This document shows, piece after piece, positions 21,900 through 32,377 of a stretch of 64,000 nt of DNA. How positions within the stretch are numbered: position 1 is the stretch's first letter; each line of letters starts with the position of its first letter. The DNA is from Ceratobasidium sp. AG-K (Eukaryota > Basidiomycota > Agaricomycetes > Cantharellales > Ceratobasidiaceae). Made by a program: the position numbers and the translations under genes. A model generated the notes under the pieces. It was given only the letters and a program-made list of their open reading frames with translations. It was not told the DNA's origin and searched no databases. The stretch is from assembly GCA_037039685.1 (NCBI GenBank), contig JAWNGF010000007.1, forward strand, positions 1,550,001 to 1,614,000, given 5' to 3'.

Positions 21900-22495
21900 T
21901 ACCCTTGATCTCAAGGAAACAAATGTATTATAGAGCAACAAATGAATCACCACTTGCCTCAACTCAGATCAGGGGAATCATGGATCCCATTCCCACACTT
22001 ATTGATTCCAAATCAACAAAGAATTTTATCAATATCACCTTCTGCCAAAAAAACTAGTCCCCTTATCAAATTACCCAAAGCAAGAGAAGTCATAGGAATC
22101 AACAGAAAAAAGCTACCATCAGTGGTTTGGTACAATGTCCACCTCACCTTTGAAGTCTTGGGAAAAAGCTTCATACAATAATGCTATGCCATGCCAACTG
22201 GAGAATCCCCTCTAATTCTGGGGATGACATGGTTATCAGAAGTCAACCCTGAGACAAACTGGGAGACAAAGGAAATTACTTGGCAAAAGGAACCCGTGAT
22301 GGCAAAAGCGGCACATCTAACAGAAATACCAGAAGAATTCCAAGATTTCAAGAAGGTCTTCAGCAAGGAACTTTTCAAGGAATTACTGCCCCACAGGAAA
22401 TGGGATTGTGAAATCAATTTGAGACCAGATGCAGAACTACCTAAACCGGCACAAACTTACCTGCTTTCTCCAATGGAATCAAGAGTCCTGAGGAA
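21900..22495 (+). pseudogene. pol: Gypsy C protease and start of RT
   Basis: The protease relic reads PTLIDSKSTKNFIN (SG of the active site changed) near 21990-22040. The RT start follows at 22191 (MPTGESPLILGMTWLSEVNP; ELPKPAQTYLLSPMESRVLR). The frame is cut at 22495 by Gypsy B1 and continues at 29722 with KHIEEELVAGQI, giving a seamless RT sequence when B1 and one copy of its duplication are removed. Confidence 0.75.
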
Positions 22496-22953
22496 TGTTG
22501 TAAGCTTCGTCTTGGTGGCTATGAGACAAGCCGCGATGGAGAGTGGACGGCACTAACACCTAAGTGACCTCTTGAACTGCAACACACTGAAGTGTCTGTA
22601 GGCTCTTGAGGGTAGGGGTGGTTCAAAGTGTCACTCAAAAGGGATGTTTGACAAGACAAAACAAGCTGGGGTTACCAGGCTTGTTGGTCCTCTATATATA
22701 TTCACAAAGTGGCCAAGTCACACAAGGCACAGCCACATGAGTCAAACAGAACAGCCAGTCAGGAGTGTCCATATGAGTCATGCTGTATGAACAGACATGA
22801 CTCATACCAAGCACAGCCGCGTTACACAATGTAACAGGAAAACCACAAGAAGGTGGCAATGCGGTGGGAAAAGAGAGACAAAACATAGTAGAGACAGCCA
22901 CAAGATAGGAGGAGGCATAGACAAGTCCAATGGAGAGAGCAAGGCTTGCAACA
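22496..22953 (-). repeat. 3' LTR of Gypsy B1
   Basis: TGTTGTAAGC on the left to TTGCAACA on the right. Inside it on the element strand follows a polypurine tract (AAGGGGGGAGTAA). Confidence 0.9.
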
Positions 22954-22998
22954 TTACTCCCCCCTTAAGGTCCTTGAGAGGAACTCAAATGGACCAAC

Positions 22999-23763
22999 CT
23001 ACTGCACCCAGCAGTCCCTGTTGACCTTCTCCACTATGGTGTCAAGTTTGTCCTCCTTGTCCTCAGTCAGATTGATGGGGTTGAACACAGTGTTACCCGG
23101 TTTGTTGCAGTAGTCCTCCCATTTCTCCCAAGTCTCCTTGTTGGTCCAGTCTGCTTTGGACCAGTCCATAACCCATTCCTGCTCCTCCACATGCTCCTTT
23201 GACCATTGTCGAGCATCTGGCTCCACCTCTGCCCATTGTGAGATGTCGGCCTCCTTCTCCTGCCACCAGAACGGCTTCCATTCTAACTTCTCCCTTTGGT
23301 ACTGTCCTTGCTCCATCCTCCAATCTGCCAAGTCGGCCTCAAAATTTTCATCCCACACGTCGGACCACCTGGGCCTCAAAGATGGCGGACGACCGTTGCG
23401 CCCTGGGCACCACTCGCTTGAATAGGCTCCTTCTTGCCCCCATTTGACAACATTGAGCTTGTGGATGGATAGGAGCACCACCTCTGAGACCTGGAAGGCG
23501 GCGCATCCTCAGCAGACATAGATGTCCTTGCGTTGCATCTGCATCTTTGTTGGCCACTTTGTTCTGACCCACTCCAGTTCACCCATGTCTGAATGTAGGA
23601 TGTTGTTGGAGGCGCAGAACAGGAGTCGTCCCGGTTGTTGCTGTTTCCTCTTGAAAACATAGAGTGTGGCCCCTGCATCAAGGATGCAAGCGGTCTGGAA
23701 GGCAGGTCCTTCCTGGACGCGGATGAGGTTGTTGGTGATGGCTTGGTGGGACATGGCAGGCAT
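22999..23763 (-). pseudogene. Gypsy B1 ORF3 with one premature stop
   Basis: Colinear over its whole length with the intact ORF3 of B2: MPAMSHQAITNNLIRVQEG at the start, ALYVF/TLYVFKR, the RKDIYVC block, a Trp-rich second half (MDWSKADWTNKETWEKWED) and the NTVFNPINL end. The frame is interrupted by a TGA near 23508 at the codon that is CGA in B2, a single CpG change. It overlaps the pol tail (23376-24053) in another frame. Function unknown. Confidence 0.6.
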
Positions 23764-26700
23764 GGTGAGCAAAAAAGGTTTAGTGCGTAGAGAGAGTAAA
23801 GCAAGTTTGAGAGTGAGCAAGCTGTGCCAGTTGGGTAGCTTTTGTGTTGAGCTCTCCCTTTTATACCCTTTGGTTTGTAGTTTGAGGGTGTTGGTGCTCC
23901 TGGGAATTCCTTCAGAAACTTCTTCATGATTCCTCCGAGATGTCTGAAATCTTCTGCCCTTTGTTCTGTGTCTTCTTTTGAATTGTATCCCTTCCATCTG
24001 ACCCTATAGAATAGTCCTTCCTTTGTCATTTTCCAATTGACAATTTTTTCCACTTTCTATTCTTCCTCTCCTTCTTCTGTTTTCACCAGCGGTGGTTGGG
24101 GTTGGTTCCTTTGGAAATTATTGTCTTCCTTGTAAGGGCTAAGCAGGTTGCTATGGAACACAGGGTGTATCTTCATTGTCTTTGGCAAATCCAACTCAAA
24201 GGCATGGCTAGAAACAATTCTTTTGATCTTCAATGGCCCGTGCTTTTTGTTGTCCAGTTTCTTGTTGGATCTATCAGTTTTTATGTTTTGTCCGTGTAGC
24301 CAAACAAGATCTCCTTCTGTGTATTTGGGTGGTTGATTCTCTTCCACTTTGTTTCTATGCCATTCCATGGTCGCTTTGGCTTTGTCCCACACCTTCTGCC
24401 AACTGTCTGCCTTGTTGTTTGCTTCTGGAGTGGTTGTTTCTTTTGTTGATGTGTTCCAAAGAGGCTCCCTGCCGTAGACAATTTCGAAAGGAGTTTTCCC
24501 TGTGATGCTATGCCTTTGGTTATTGTAGCAGAATTCTGCAATGGGTAGAAGTCTGGCCCAATTATCCTGTTGGTGATTTACAAACGTTTGTAACCAGGCT
24601 TCCAGCCATTGGTTTATTCGTTCTGTTATTCCGTCGGTTTGAGGATGGTATGCTGTGCTGAAGCTTGGTGTGGTATCAATCTTCTTGTATAGAGCTTTTA
24701 GGAATTTGCTGTTGAACATTGTTCCCCTATCTGATACTGTACTTTGTGGAAAACTGTGAAGCTTCCATATATTCTCCAGGAAAATTTTGGCCAATTGTTC
24801 CGCTGTTGTTGATTCTTTACAGGGTATGAAATGTGCCATGCAAGAGAATCGATCCACAACCACCAATATGCTGTCACTCCCATGTGACTTAGGAAGTTTG
24901 GTAATGAAGTCATATGCAATTTCCTCCCATGGACCCTTTGGGATCTCCAGTGGCTTCAATGGTACATGAGTTTTTATTCCCTTTGCCCTCTGGCATTGTT
25001 TGCATGAGTCCACGTATTTGTTCACCGTGGATTTTAATCCTGGCCAGTAGTATCTTCTTGAGATAAGCTCCAGTGTGCGTGCATGTCCTTGGTGACTGGC
25101 TATTGGTGAGTCATGGTGTATTCTCATGATCTTCAACCTTGTGTCCTTGTCTTCCGGTACATAGATTCTCCCATCAAACCAGAGAAGGTTTTCTTCAAAA
25201 TTGTACTTCTTGATTCCTTGTTGTACTGATTTTGGCAGGTCTTCCTTCTTTTTGCATAGTTCTATGATTTGGTTAATGCTTTTGTCTTCCGCTTGCACTT
25301 CTCTGATGTCTGCAATGATATCGAACTTCTTGTCTCCAGAGAACCCCCTGAATTGTTCCTCCTTGATCATTACGTGTTCTGCTGTTGGAATGTCGCTATG
25401 GTCCCTCCTTCTGGACAGTAGGTCTGGTTTTGTTGAAAGGATGCCTGGTTGGTATACAATTTCAAAGTTGTAGGATGCCAGAATCTGCTGCCACCAAGCG
25501 TGGCGTCTGTCAAAGGTTGTTGCCTTCTTCCAATATTGCAGATTTCAGTGATTGGTGTAGATTGTGATGGGTTCTTTTGTTCCTTCCAAGTGTAAACGCC
25601 AGTGTTTGAGTGGTTCTATGATTGCCATGAGTTCCTTGTCATGCACATTGTAATTCATTTGTGCTTGATTGAAGGATTTTGATAGGAAAGCAATTGGATG
25701 CAGAAATCTGTCTTCCTGTTTCTGCAAAAGGATGGTGCCCATTGCCACACCGCTTGTGTTGGTTTCTAAAATGTAAGGTTTTTCTGGATCAGGATGTTGT
25801 AATAAAGGTTCCTTGCAAATCTCCGATTTGAGGTTGTTGAAGGCGTCCTGTTGTTCTTGTTCCCATTGCCATTTTATGTCCTTCTTTGTTAACGTAGTGA
25901 GGGGTTTTGCTAATCCACTGAAGTTTGGAATGAAACGTCTGTAGAAGTTTGCAAACCCCAAGAAAGCTTGTACTTGTTTGACCGTTTTTGGCTCTTTCCA
26001 TTCCTTGATAGCTTTGACCTTTTCCTCCTGCATAGAGATTCCCTCTTTGCTGATGCGGATTCCAGTGTAGACCAGTTTCTTGACAAAGAACTTGCATTTA
26101 GGGAGTTTGGCAAAAAGGTTGTTTTCCAGTAGGATCTTGAGTACCTTTCAAACATCCTCTACATGCTGCTTTCTATCTTTGGAGAAGATAAGGATGTTGT
26201 CAATGTAGACAATGACACATATGTCCATCAGATCATGGAAAATGTGGTTCATGTATCATTGGAAAGTTGCTGGAGCATTCTTAGTCTGAATGGCATTACG
26301 ATGTACTCAAATAGGCCTTCCTTGGTTCGGAAGGCAGTTTTCCATTTGTCACCTTCCTTAACGCGGATATTGTTGAATCCCATGCGCAGATCTATTTTTG
26401 AGAAGATCTTTGCGTCCTTGATTTTGTCTAAGAGATCTTCCATAAGCGGCATAGGAAATTGATCGTCTTTTGTTATCTCATTCATTGGGCCAAAGTGTTG
26501 TACCAGTCTAAGTTCTGGAGGCTTTTCAGGGTTCTTTGGATCTTGACCTTTTTTGACAAAGAAGGTGGCCGCTGCTACTGGTGATTTGCTTGGTTGGATC
26601 TTCCCTGCCACTAGTTCCTTGTTGAGGTACTTCCTAAGGGCAATGGGTTCTGCAGGTGAAAGTGGAATTGGTCTAGCCGGTTTTGGAAGCTCCGATCCTT

Positions 26701-27240
26701 CTATCAGGTCAATAGAACAGTCATACGCTTGATGGTCTGGTATGCGTTTGAACTTTCCCTTGCTAAAAACCTCTTTGAAGTCCTTGAATTCTTCCGGTAT
26801 GTCATCAATTTCTCCTGTCTTGCCCATGATGTGGTTTGTCCTCCATGTGATAGCTTTTGAGTGCCAGTCAATGACTGGGTTAGCTTCTTCTAACCATCCT
26901 AGTCCTAAGATAAGGTGTGTATCCCCAGTCAGCATAGCAAAGAAATTCTGCCTAAAGCTTTTCCCTTCCAGGTGAAATTTTAGATTGGCTCTGAATTGGA
27001 TTTGATGTGGTAATTCTTTTCCCTGAATTCCAATGACTTTCCTGGGTGTTGGTAGCTCAATTAGTGGTATGGCGTTTGAGCGGGCCCAGGTAATGTTGAT
27101 AAAGTTTTTTGAAGCGCCTGAGTCGATAAGGGTGGGAATGGGTTCTGTGATTCCAGTAACGTTTGTGTAGACAACTGTTGATTTGTTTGTTGCTTTAAGG
27201 TATATTATTTCCGTTCCTGGTTCTTTGGTCTCTCCACACA
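23376..27240 (-). pseudogene. pol: Gypsy B1 pol with chromodomain, broken
   Basis: Right to left: retropepsin near 27100 (PTLIDSGASKNFIN, active site intact), RT (26935-26100, DICVIVYIDN-type box at about 26205, where the usual YIDD is altered), RNase H (25545-26033), integrase (25370-24057) with all three catalytic residues visible (Asp in YDFITKLP, Asp in VSDRGTMFN, Glu in DGITERINQW), then the chromodomain (RVRWKGYNSKEDTEQR). Breaks: a stop in the RNase H region (TNH, stop, NLQYW, near 25545), a stop just before the chromodomain (24054-24056), and frame changes around 26140. The tail after the chromodomain stays open across ORF3. Confidence 0.8.
23858..23865 (-). promoter_or_regulatory. 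TATA box before B1 ORF3, inside pol
   Basis: TATAAAAG on the minus strand, 102 nt before the ATG at 23763. Confidence 0.45.
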
Positions 27241-27243
27241 GAG

Positions 27244-29241
27244 TTAGAGGGAGACCCTGTCTTTTCCCGACTCTGGTTTGCTCTCAAGTTTTCCTTTGTG
27301 TCCCCTTAGGTTTGGTTCCTCCTTCTTCCATTCCTTTTCAGGGCATTTTGCTAGCAGGTGCCTCTCCGATCCACATTTTAGGCAATGTTTTGAGGAAATT
27401 CTTGCCTTGTATATGTCATTGGGAAGCCTCTTTGTGGAACTGGACAATGCCGGAGTTGTCTTTTGCCCCGTGGTATTTTTGATGGATTCTAATTTTTGAT
27501 CAATGGAGATTGCAATTGAGACCCATCAGTCAAGAGATAGTTCTTGCTCTGTTCCGTCTTTGTTGATTAGGGTTAATTTGAATTGAGCTAGTTTGGTTTT
27601 AACTTCAGGTTTCAATCCTTCTTTGGATTGGTTGATTAGGGCTTCCTGTCCCCAGTTAACGTCCACTAGGAGATATCCAAATTCTGACGTGTAGTTTGCT
27701 ACCGAGTTGTTCTGTCTACATTTCTGGATATCCGCCTCGGCCTTTGCCTTTCTATTGGGGTCACTGAATTGCTCCATGAAGTGGGACTTGAAACTTTCTA
27801 ATGAGATTAGGTTCTTGTTGTTTTCTCCTTTGTTCAGGGGTCTTAGTAGCACTTGAGCCCAATGCATAGCGGCTTTATTTTCTGATTTGAAGTTTGCCAG
27901 TGCTTCACGGATTCTTTCTTTGTGGGAGTTGTATTGGTCTCCAAGTCAAACGAAGTAGCTCTCCATTTGTGTGATGAACATTTTGGTGCCTTCTCCTTTC
28001 TTCCTGTCAAAGGAATCTGGGCGCATAACCTTAGGGCGGCGTGTTCCTCCAGTGGAGGTAGGGTTCTCAGTGAGTCGTTGGAGTCTTTGTTCTAGTTCCT
28101 CAATCCTGGTAGATTCTGCTTCTGGGTGTGGTGGGGAATTTGATTGTCTGGACGGATTCTCAGCATGTTGAGATGCTTTGTCTATTTCCTCTTGAAGGTT
28201 GTTGATGGCCTCTTGTATTATGGTGATTTTTGTGGTAGTACCACTTCCTTCCTGTTGTAAATTTTCTAGCCCTTGAGTAACAGCCTCGTTCCATTTGAGC
28301 TGTCCTTGCCTAGTGGTATTGAGTTCTTTGCGTACATTGTTTACAAGTCCCTGTGTATTTGTAACCTCTTTTTGTAGTTGGGTTATGTCTTGACCAACTA
28401 GGAAGGTGTTATGTTTGCTGTTTCTTGCGGCATTGAGAATATCCGTGAGGGTTCCTTGAAGGGTGTTGATGGAATTATTGAAGATCTGCTGGTTATTTGC
28501 TAAGACCTGAGTGGCTTGTTCTAACCCAATGAGTCTTCTGTCAATCACTATTCTCATTCTGTCAATGACCCTTAAGAGTGCGTTGTGTCTTCCAAGGTGA
28601 AGATCATCAAGGTCATCAAGATTGCCAATCACAGTTCTACTGCTGGAGCTGGAACTTGAACTGAGATTTCTGGGTACGTCTTGGCCCTCAGTTGTTGGTT
28701 GCTGGGAGTATCCTTGTGGTACGTATGGCGGTGCAGGATTTACGGGTGTTACGGCCTGGGAGCTTATTGGGATTGGACCGGCATTGGTGATAGTGCCTCC
28801 AATCTGGGGAACTTGCGGAGCATGTGGAATGTGTGGTGTAGGTGGGGGTCTGATGGGAACAAGGGATATGCCCCCATGAGCTTCAGGCTGCAGGGAGAAG
28901 AACTGTCTTCTGAATGGTGTGGGCCATAGCGGACACAAGGGTCCAGGACTTGTGTTAGAAATAGGGATTTGAATTGTGGCTGGTGTGGGACCTTTGGTGA
29001 TATCTCCTGGTTCTCTATTGACAATTGTAGCCTCTTCTTGGATGACCAAAGCGTTTTCGGCATTGAATGTTCCAGGCATAGAGGCTTGACTCTGTGGGCA
29101 AGACCTTGCTGGTCCTCCGGCCCGTGCTTGTGCAATATCTTGTTCATTGAGAGAACTTGTGGGTCTTGCCGCCCTACTTGGTCCTCTCCTTGTTGACAGT
29201 GGCGTTGAGAGGCGTGATCCTGTGTCCTCCTGGATGGACAT
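27244..29241 (-). pseudogene. gag: Gypsy B1 gag with two stops
   Basis: Starts MSIQEDTGSRLSTPLSTRRG only 22 nt after the LTR. A long proline-rich N-terminus and a coiled region (28500-28150) come first, then the gag core (FKSHFMEQFSDPNRKAKAEA) and a zinc knuckle (CLKCGSERHLLAKC). TGA stops interrupt it near 27944 and 27527. It ends in VSL then TAA, and pol continues in the -1 frame, the same junction as in B2. Confidence 0.75.
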
Positions 29242-29263
29242 GTTTGTTAAGCTTGTTTTGTAA

Positions 29264-29721
29264 TGTTGTAAGCTTCTTCTTGGTGGCTATGAGACAAGCT
29301 GCAATGGAGAGTGGACAGCACTAAGACCTAAGTGACCTCTTGAACTGCAACACACTTAAGTGTCTGTAGGCTCTTGAGGGTAGGGGTGGTTCAAAGTGTC
29401 ACTAAAAAGGGATGTTTGACAAAACAAAACAAGCTGGGGATACTAGGCTTGTTGGTCCTCTATATATATTCACAAAGTGGCCAAGTCACACAAGGCACAG
29501 CCACATGAGTCAAACAGAACAGCCAGTCAGGAGTGTCCATATGAGTCATGCTGTATGAACAGACATGACTCATACCAAGCACAGCCGCATTACACAATGT
29601 AACAGGAAAACCACAAGAAGGTGGCAACATGGCAGGAAAAGAGAAACAAAACATAGTAGACACAGCCACAAGATAGGAGGAGGTGTAGACATGTCCAATG
29701 GAGAGAGCAAGGCTTGCGACA
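29264..29721 (-). repeat. 5' LTR of Gypsy B1
   Basis: TATATATA on the minus strand at 29468-29461. AGCTTGTTTTGT starts 33 nt downstream (29435-29424). The primer-binding site complementary to it lies at 29250-29261, two bases past the LTR. Confidence 0.9.
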
Positions 29722-30704
29722 AGGAAACACATAGAAGAGGAGCTAGTGGCAGGCCAGATTGTACCAAGCAAATCACCCATTGTGTCACCAGCTTTCTTTG
29801 TTAAAAAACACCAAGATGAGAACACAGATCCTATGACACCAGAGGAACTTTTGCAATTGGTAGTTGACCTCAGAGGAGTCAACAAAGTCACTATACCCAA
29901 TCAATTCCCTCTACCACTACAGGAGGACCTTCTGGAGAAATTAAAAGAAGCCAAGATTTTTTCAAAATTGGACTTATGGCAAGGTGTTGCAACCTGCTAA
30001 TGCCTATGGTTGATGACCGCTAGTGGCCTTTGAGATGTGGGAACAATATGTGATAAGTCTTCTAAGACTCTATCACTAGGTGGACCAATGCTAGTCTTGT
30101 CAGTACAAGTCACTAGCTCCTAAGTCCAAGTGGCTGCGCTAAAGGCTAAGTAGCCAAGTGCCTCTGATCACACTGCAGGGAGAGTTGACAAGGCAAAGCA
30201 AGCTGGGGATGACCATGCTTGCAAGCCAGTATATATACTCAGCAAACAGGTGAGTCATAGTAAATACGTGAGTCATACATCTGAGTCAAGGTCCAAGTCA
30301 TAAAGGGGGCTGCACAGGCCAGCCAATAGAAAACAGCATGAGTCATATGACTCATGGTGACACATCATCCATACACCTTACTAAACAAGGGAGAGGGCTC
30401 AATCAAAGAGCAAGGGCGCTTAAGGCGCCAGTACAAGCCACAAGTCTGCAAACAGAGACAGAGGGAGGGACGGGTCATGACACAAGGCTTCCATAACATT
30501 CAGATCAAGGAGAGCAACCAATGAAAAACAGTGTTCAGAACCAAGGAAGGACACTGTGAATACAGGGTTATGCCATTTGGACTCATGAATGCACCAGCAA
30601 TCTTCCAGAGGATGATGGACAAAATCTTCCATGACATACAGGAGATTTCCATTGTGATCTACATTGATGATATCCTCATTTCCTCAAAAGACTCAGAACA
30701 TCTA
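29722..30704 (+). pseudogene. pol: Gypsy C RT, continued
   Basis: KHIEEELVAGQIVPSKSPIV through KIFSKLDLWQG, then a solo LTR, then FHNIQIKESNQ, one TGA where family members have Trp, and [16 protein letters not shown] to the catalytic box YIDDILISS. The frame ends at 30704 where the element jumps to its LTR end. Confidence 0.75.
29985..30482 (-). repeat. Solo LTR of a family B-like Gypsy element
   Basis: 498 bp, TGTTGCAACC to GTCATGACA, flanked by CAAGG on both sides (29980-29984 and 30483-30487) inside the RT of Gypsy C. On the minus strand a TATATATA box is followed about 33 nt later by CCCCAGCTTG, as in the family B LTRs, which gives the orientation. A solo LTR forms when the two LTRs of an element recombine. 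Confidence 0.88.
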
Positions 30705-31021
30705 CCTTGGATCCTCAGGCCTTAGTGCCATTCACAGTCTACAATTCACAGCTCTTTGGGTGCCAAGTCCCTCTACATTTTGACTTGGGCACATACAGTT
30801 ACAGTTGGCAACCATCATAGTGTTGGGTTGCAACACTATAGCATTTAGTCAGATTGGTGCAAAGGGGATGGAAAACTGCTGGCTAGTTCAAAAGTTTGTC
30901 TCAAAATAGAGGGAGGACAAATCCATAAGAACTTCTTATCTGGGTTGATCACTACCATATATGGTAAGTGCACAGTCACAATGTCCAAAGTCAATTGCCC
31001 AATCAGAAATTTGGGATCTTT

Positions 31022-31108
31022 AACATCTCAGCTACATGCCACTACACACAACTACATACAACTACATGCAACTACATGCAACTACATGCAACTACATGCA
31101 ACTACATG
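31022..31108 (+). repeat. Tandem CTACATGCAA minisatellite in element X
   Basis: At least six 10-bp units close to CTACATGCAA (CTACACACAA, CTACATACAA, then four CTACATGCAA). The opposite arm at 19110-19150 has only about three inverted units, so the arms differ in repeat number. Confidence 0.75.
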
Positions 31109-31114
31109 CTGATA

Positions 31115-31570
31115 TGTTGTAAGCTTCTTCTTGGTGGCTGTGAGACAAGCCGCGATGGAGAGTGGACAGCACTAAGACCTAAGTGACCTCTTGAATTGCA
31201 ACACACTTAAGTGTCTGTAGACTCTTGAGGGTAGGGGTGGTTCAAAGCGTCACTCAAAGGGGATGTTTGACAAGACAAAACAAGCTGGGGTTGCCAGGCT
31301 TGTTGGTCCTCTATATATATTCAAGAAGCGGCCAAGTCATACAAGGCGTAGCCACACGAGTCACACATAACAGCCAATCAGGAGTGTCCATGTGAGTCAT
31401 GCTGTATGAACAGACATGACTCGTACAAAGCACAGCCGCGTTACACAGTGTAACAGAAACAACCACAAGAAGGTGGCAACACAGCAAACAGAAACAGAAA
31501 CACAACGCAAAGGAGAACACAGACGGGCAAGACAACAGGCAAGTCTAATGGAGGGAGCTAGCTCACAACA
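31115..31570 (-). repeat. 3' LTR of Gypsy B2
   Basis: TGTTGTAAGC to TCACAACA. On the element strand it is preceded by a polypurine tract (ATGGGGGAGTAA). Confidence 0.92.
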
Positions 31571-31612
31571 TTACTCCCCCATAAGAGTCTATCTAGGGGA
31601 CCTGGATAGGCT

Positions 31613-32377
31613 CTACTGGATCTCACAATCCTTGCTTTTCACAAGCATGTATTCTCCCAGCCCCTCATCCTCTTCGATGGTCAAGTCAATTGGGTTGAAC
31701 ACAGTGTTACCTGGTTTGTCCAAGAACTTTTCCCATTCCTCCCATGTCTCCTCCTTTGTCCAGTCGGCCTTGGACCAGTCCATGACCCTCTTCTGAGTCT
31801 CCACAAAATCCTTGTCCCATTGTCGCACGTCCAGCTCTGCTTCCTTCCATGCTGACACATCTGCGTCCTCCCACTTCCACCAGTTTGGAGCCCACTCAAA
31901 CTTTTCCTTCTGGTATCTTCCCCTTTCCATCTTCCAGTCGCTCAAGTCCCTTTTGTAGTTGGCATCCCATGTTTTGTTCCACTTAGGTCGGAGCGTTGGC
32001 TGTCTCCTGTTGTCCCCTGGTACCCATTTGCTCGAGTATGCCCCTTCTTGTCCCCATTCAACAACTCCAAGCATATGGGTGGAGAGGCGGACGACCTCTG
32101 AGACCTGGAATGCGGCGCACCCTCGACAAACAAAGATGTCCTTTCGTAGGAGTTGCATGCGTGTCGGCCATTTTTTCCCAACCCACTGGAATTCTCCCAG
32201 GTCTGAGTGTAGGACGTCGTCTGATGCCCTGAAGTGCATTCTCCCGGAGCTCTGCTGCGACCTCTTGAAAACGTAGAGGGCGGCTCCAGCGTTGAGGATC
32301 CTTGCAGTGGCAAAGGCGGGTCCATCAAGGACGCGGATGAGGTTGTTTGAGATGGTGGCACGAGTAACGGCAGGCAT
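31613..32377 (-). CDS. Gypsy B2 ORF3, intact accessory protein of unknown function
   Basis: 254 codons from MPAVTRATISNNLIRVLDG to a stop about 40 bp before the 3' LTR. It contains a LYVFKR stretch, a Cys pair (IFVCRGC), and a Trp-rich half with ten or more Trp (DWSKADWTKEETWEEWEK), and ends with NPIDLTIEEDEG. No signal peptide or membrane helix. About 430 nt of it overlap the pol tail in another frame (31942 and up), and both frames are open. The ATG is supported by the matching B1 start and by a TATA-like box 105 nt upstream. It could be a structural or chromatin-targeting helper; I do not recognise the family. Confidence 0.6.
   Translation of the reverse strand: MPAVTRATISNNLIRVLDGPAFATARILNAGAALYVFKRSQQSSGRMHFRASDDVLHSDLGEFQWVGKKWPTRMQLLRKDIFVCRGCAAFQVSEVVRLSTHMLGVVEWGQEGAYSSKWVPGDNRRQPTLRPKWNKTWDANYKRDLSDWKMERGRYQKEKFEWAPNWWKWEDADVSAWKEAELDVRQWDKDFVETQKRVMDWSKADWTKEETWEEWEKFLDKPGNTVFNPIDLTIEEDEGLGEYMLVKSKDCEIQ

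Larger units (their letters stand above)
22496..29721 (-). mobile_element. Ty3/Gypsy chromodomain retrotransposon B1, full length
   Basis: A 7226-bp minus-strand element with two 458-bp LTRs (22496-22953 and 29264-29721), AGGAA duplications on both sides (22491-22495 and 29722-29726), gag, pol with chromodomain, and ORF3. It is inserted in the RT of Gypsy C. The LTRs differ at about two dozen sites, so this copy is older than B2. Stops in gag, pol and ORF3 make it defective. Confidence 0.92.
19477..30835 (+). mobile_element. Ty3/Gypsy retrotransposon C, old and internally deleted
   Basis: It starts TGTTGTGACCC and ends GGGTTGCAACA, flanked by CTATA on both sides (19472-19476 and 30836-30840). 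It has a full 5' LTR, gag, a decayed protease and the first part of RT. From 30705 the sequence jumps from RT straight into the last ~130 bp of the LTR, so the rest of pol and most of the 3' LTR are deleted. Gypsy B1 (22496-29721) and a solo LTR (29985-30482) are inserted into its RT region. Many stops make it the most decayed of the LTR elements here. Confidence 0.85.

Noticed and set aside
31613..32377. ORF3 as an envelope gene
   Set aside because: No signal peptide, membrane anchor or furin-like site; the protein is Trp-rich and acidic.
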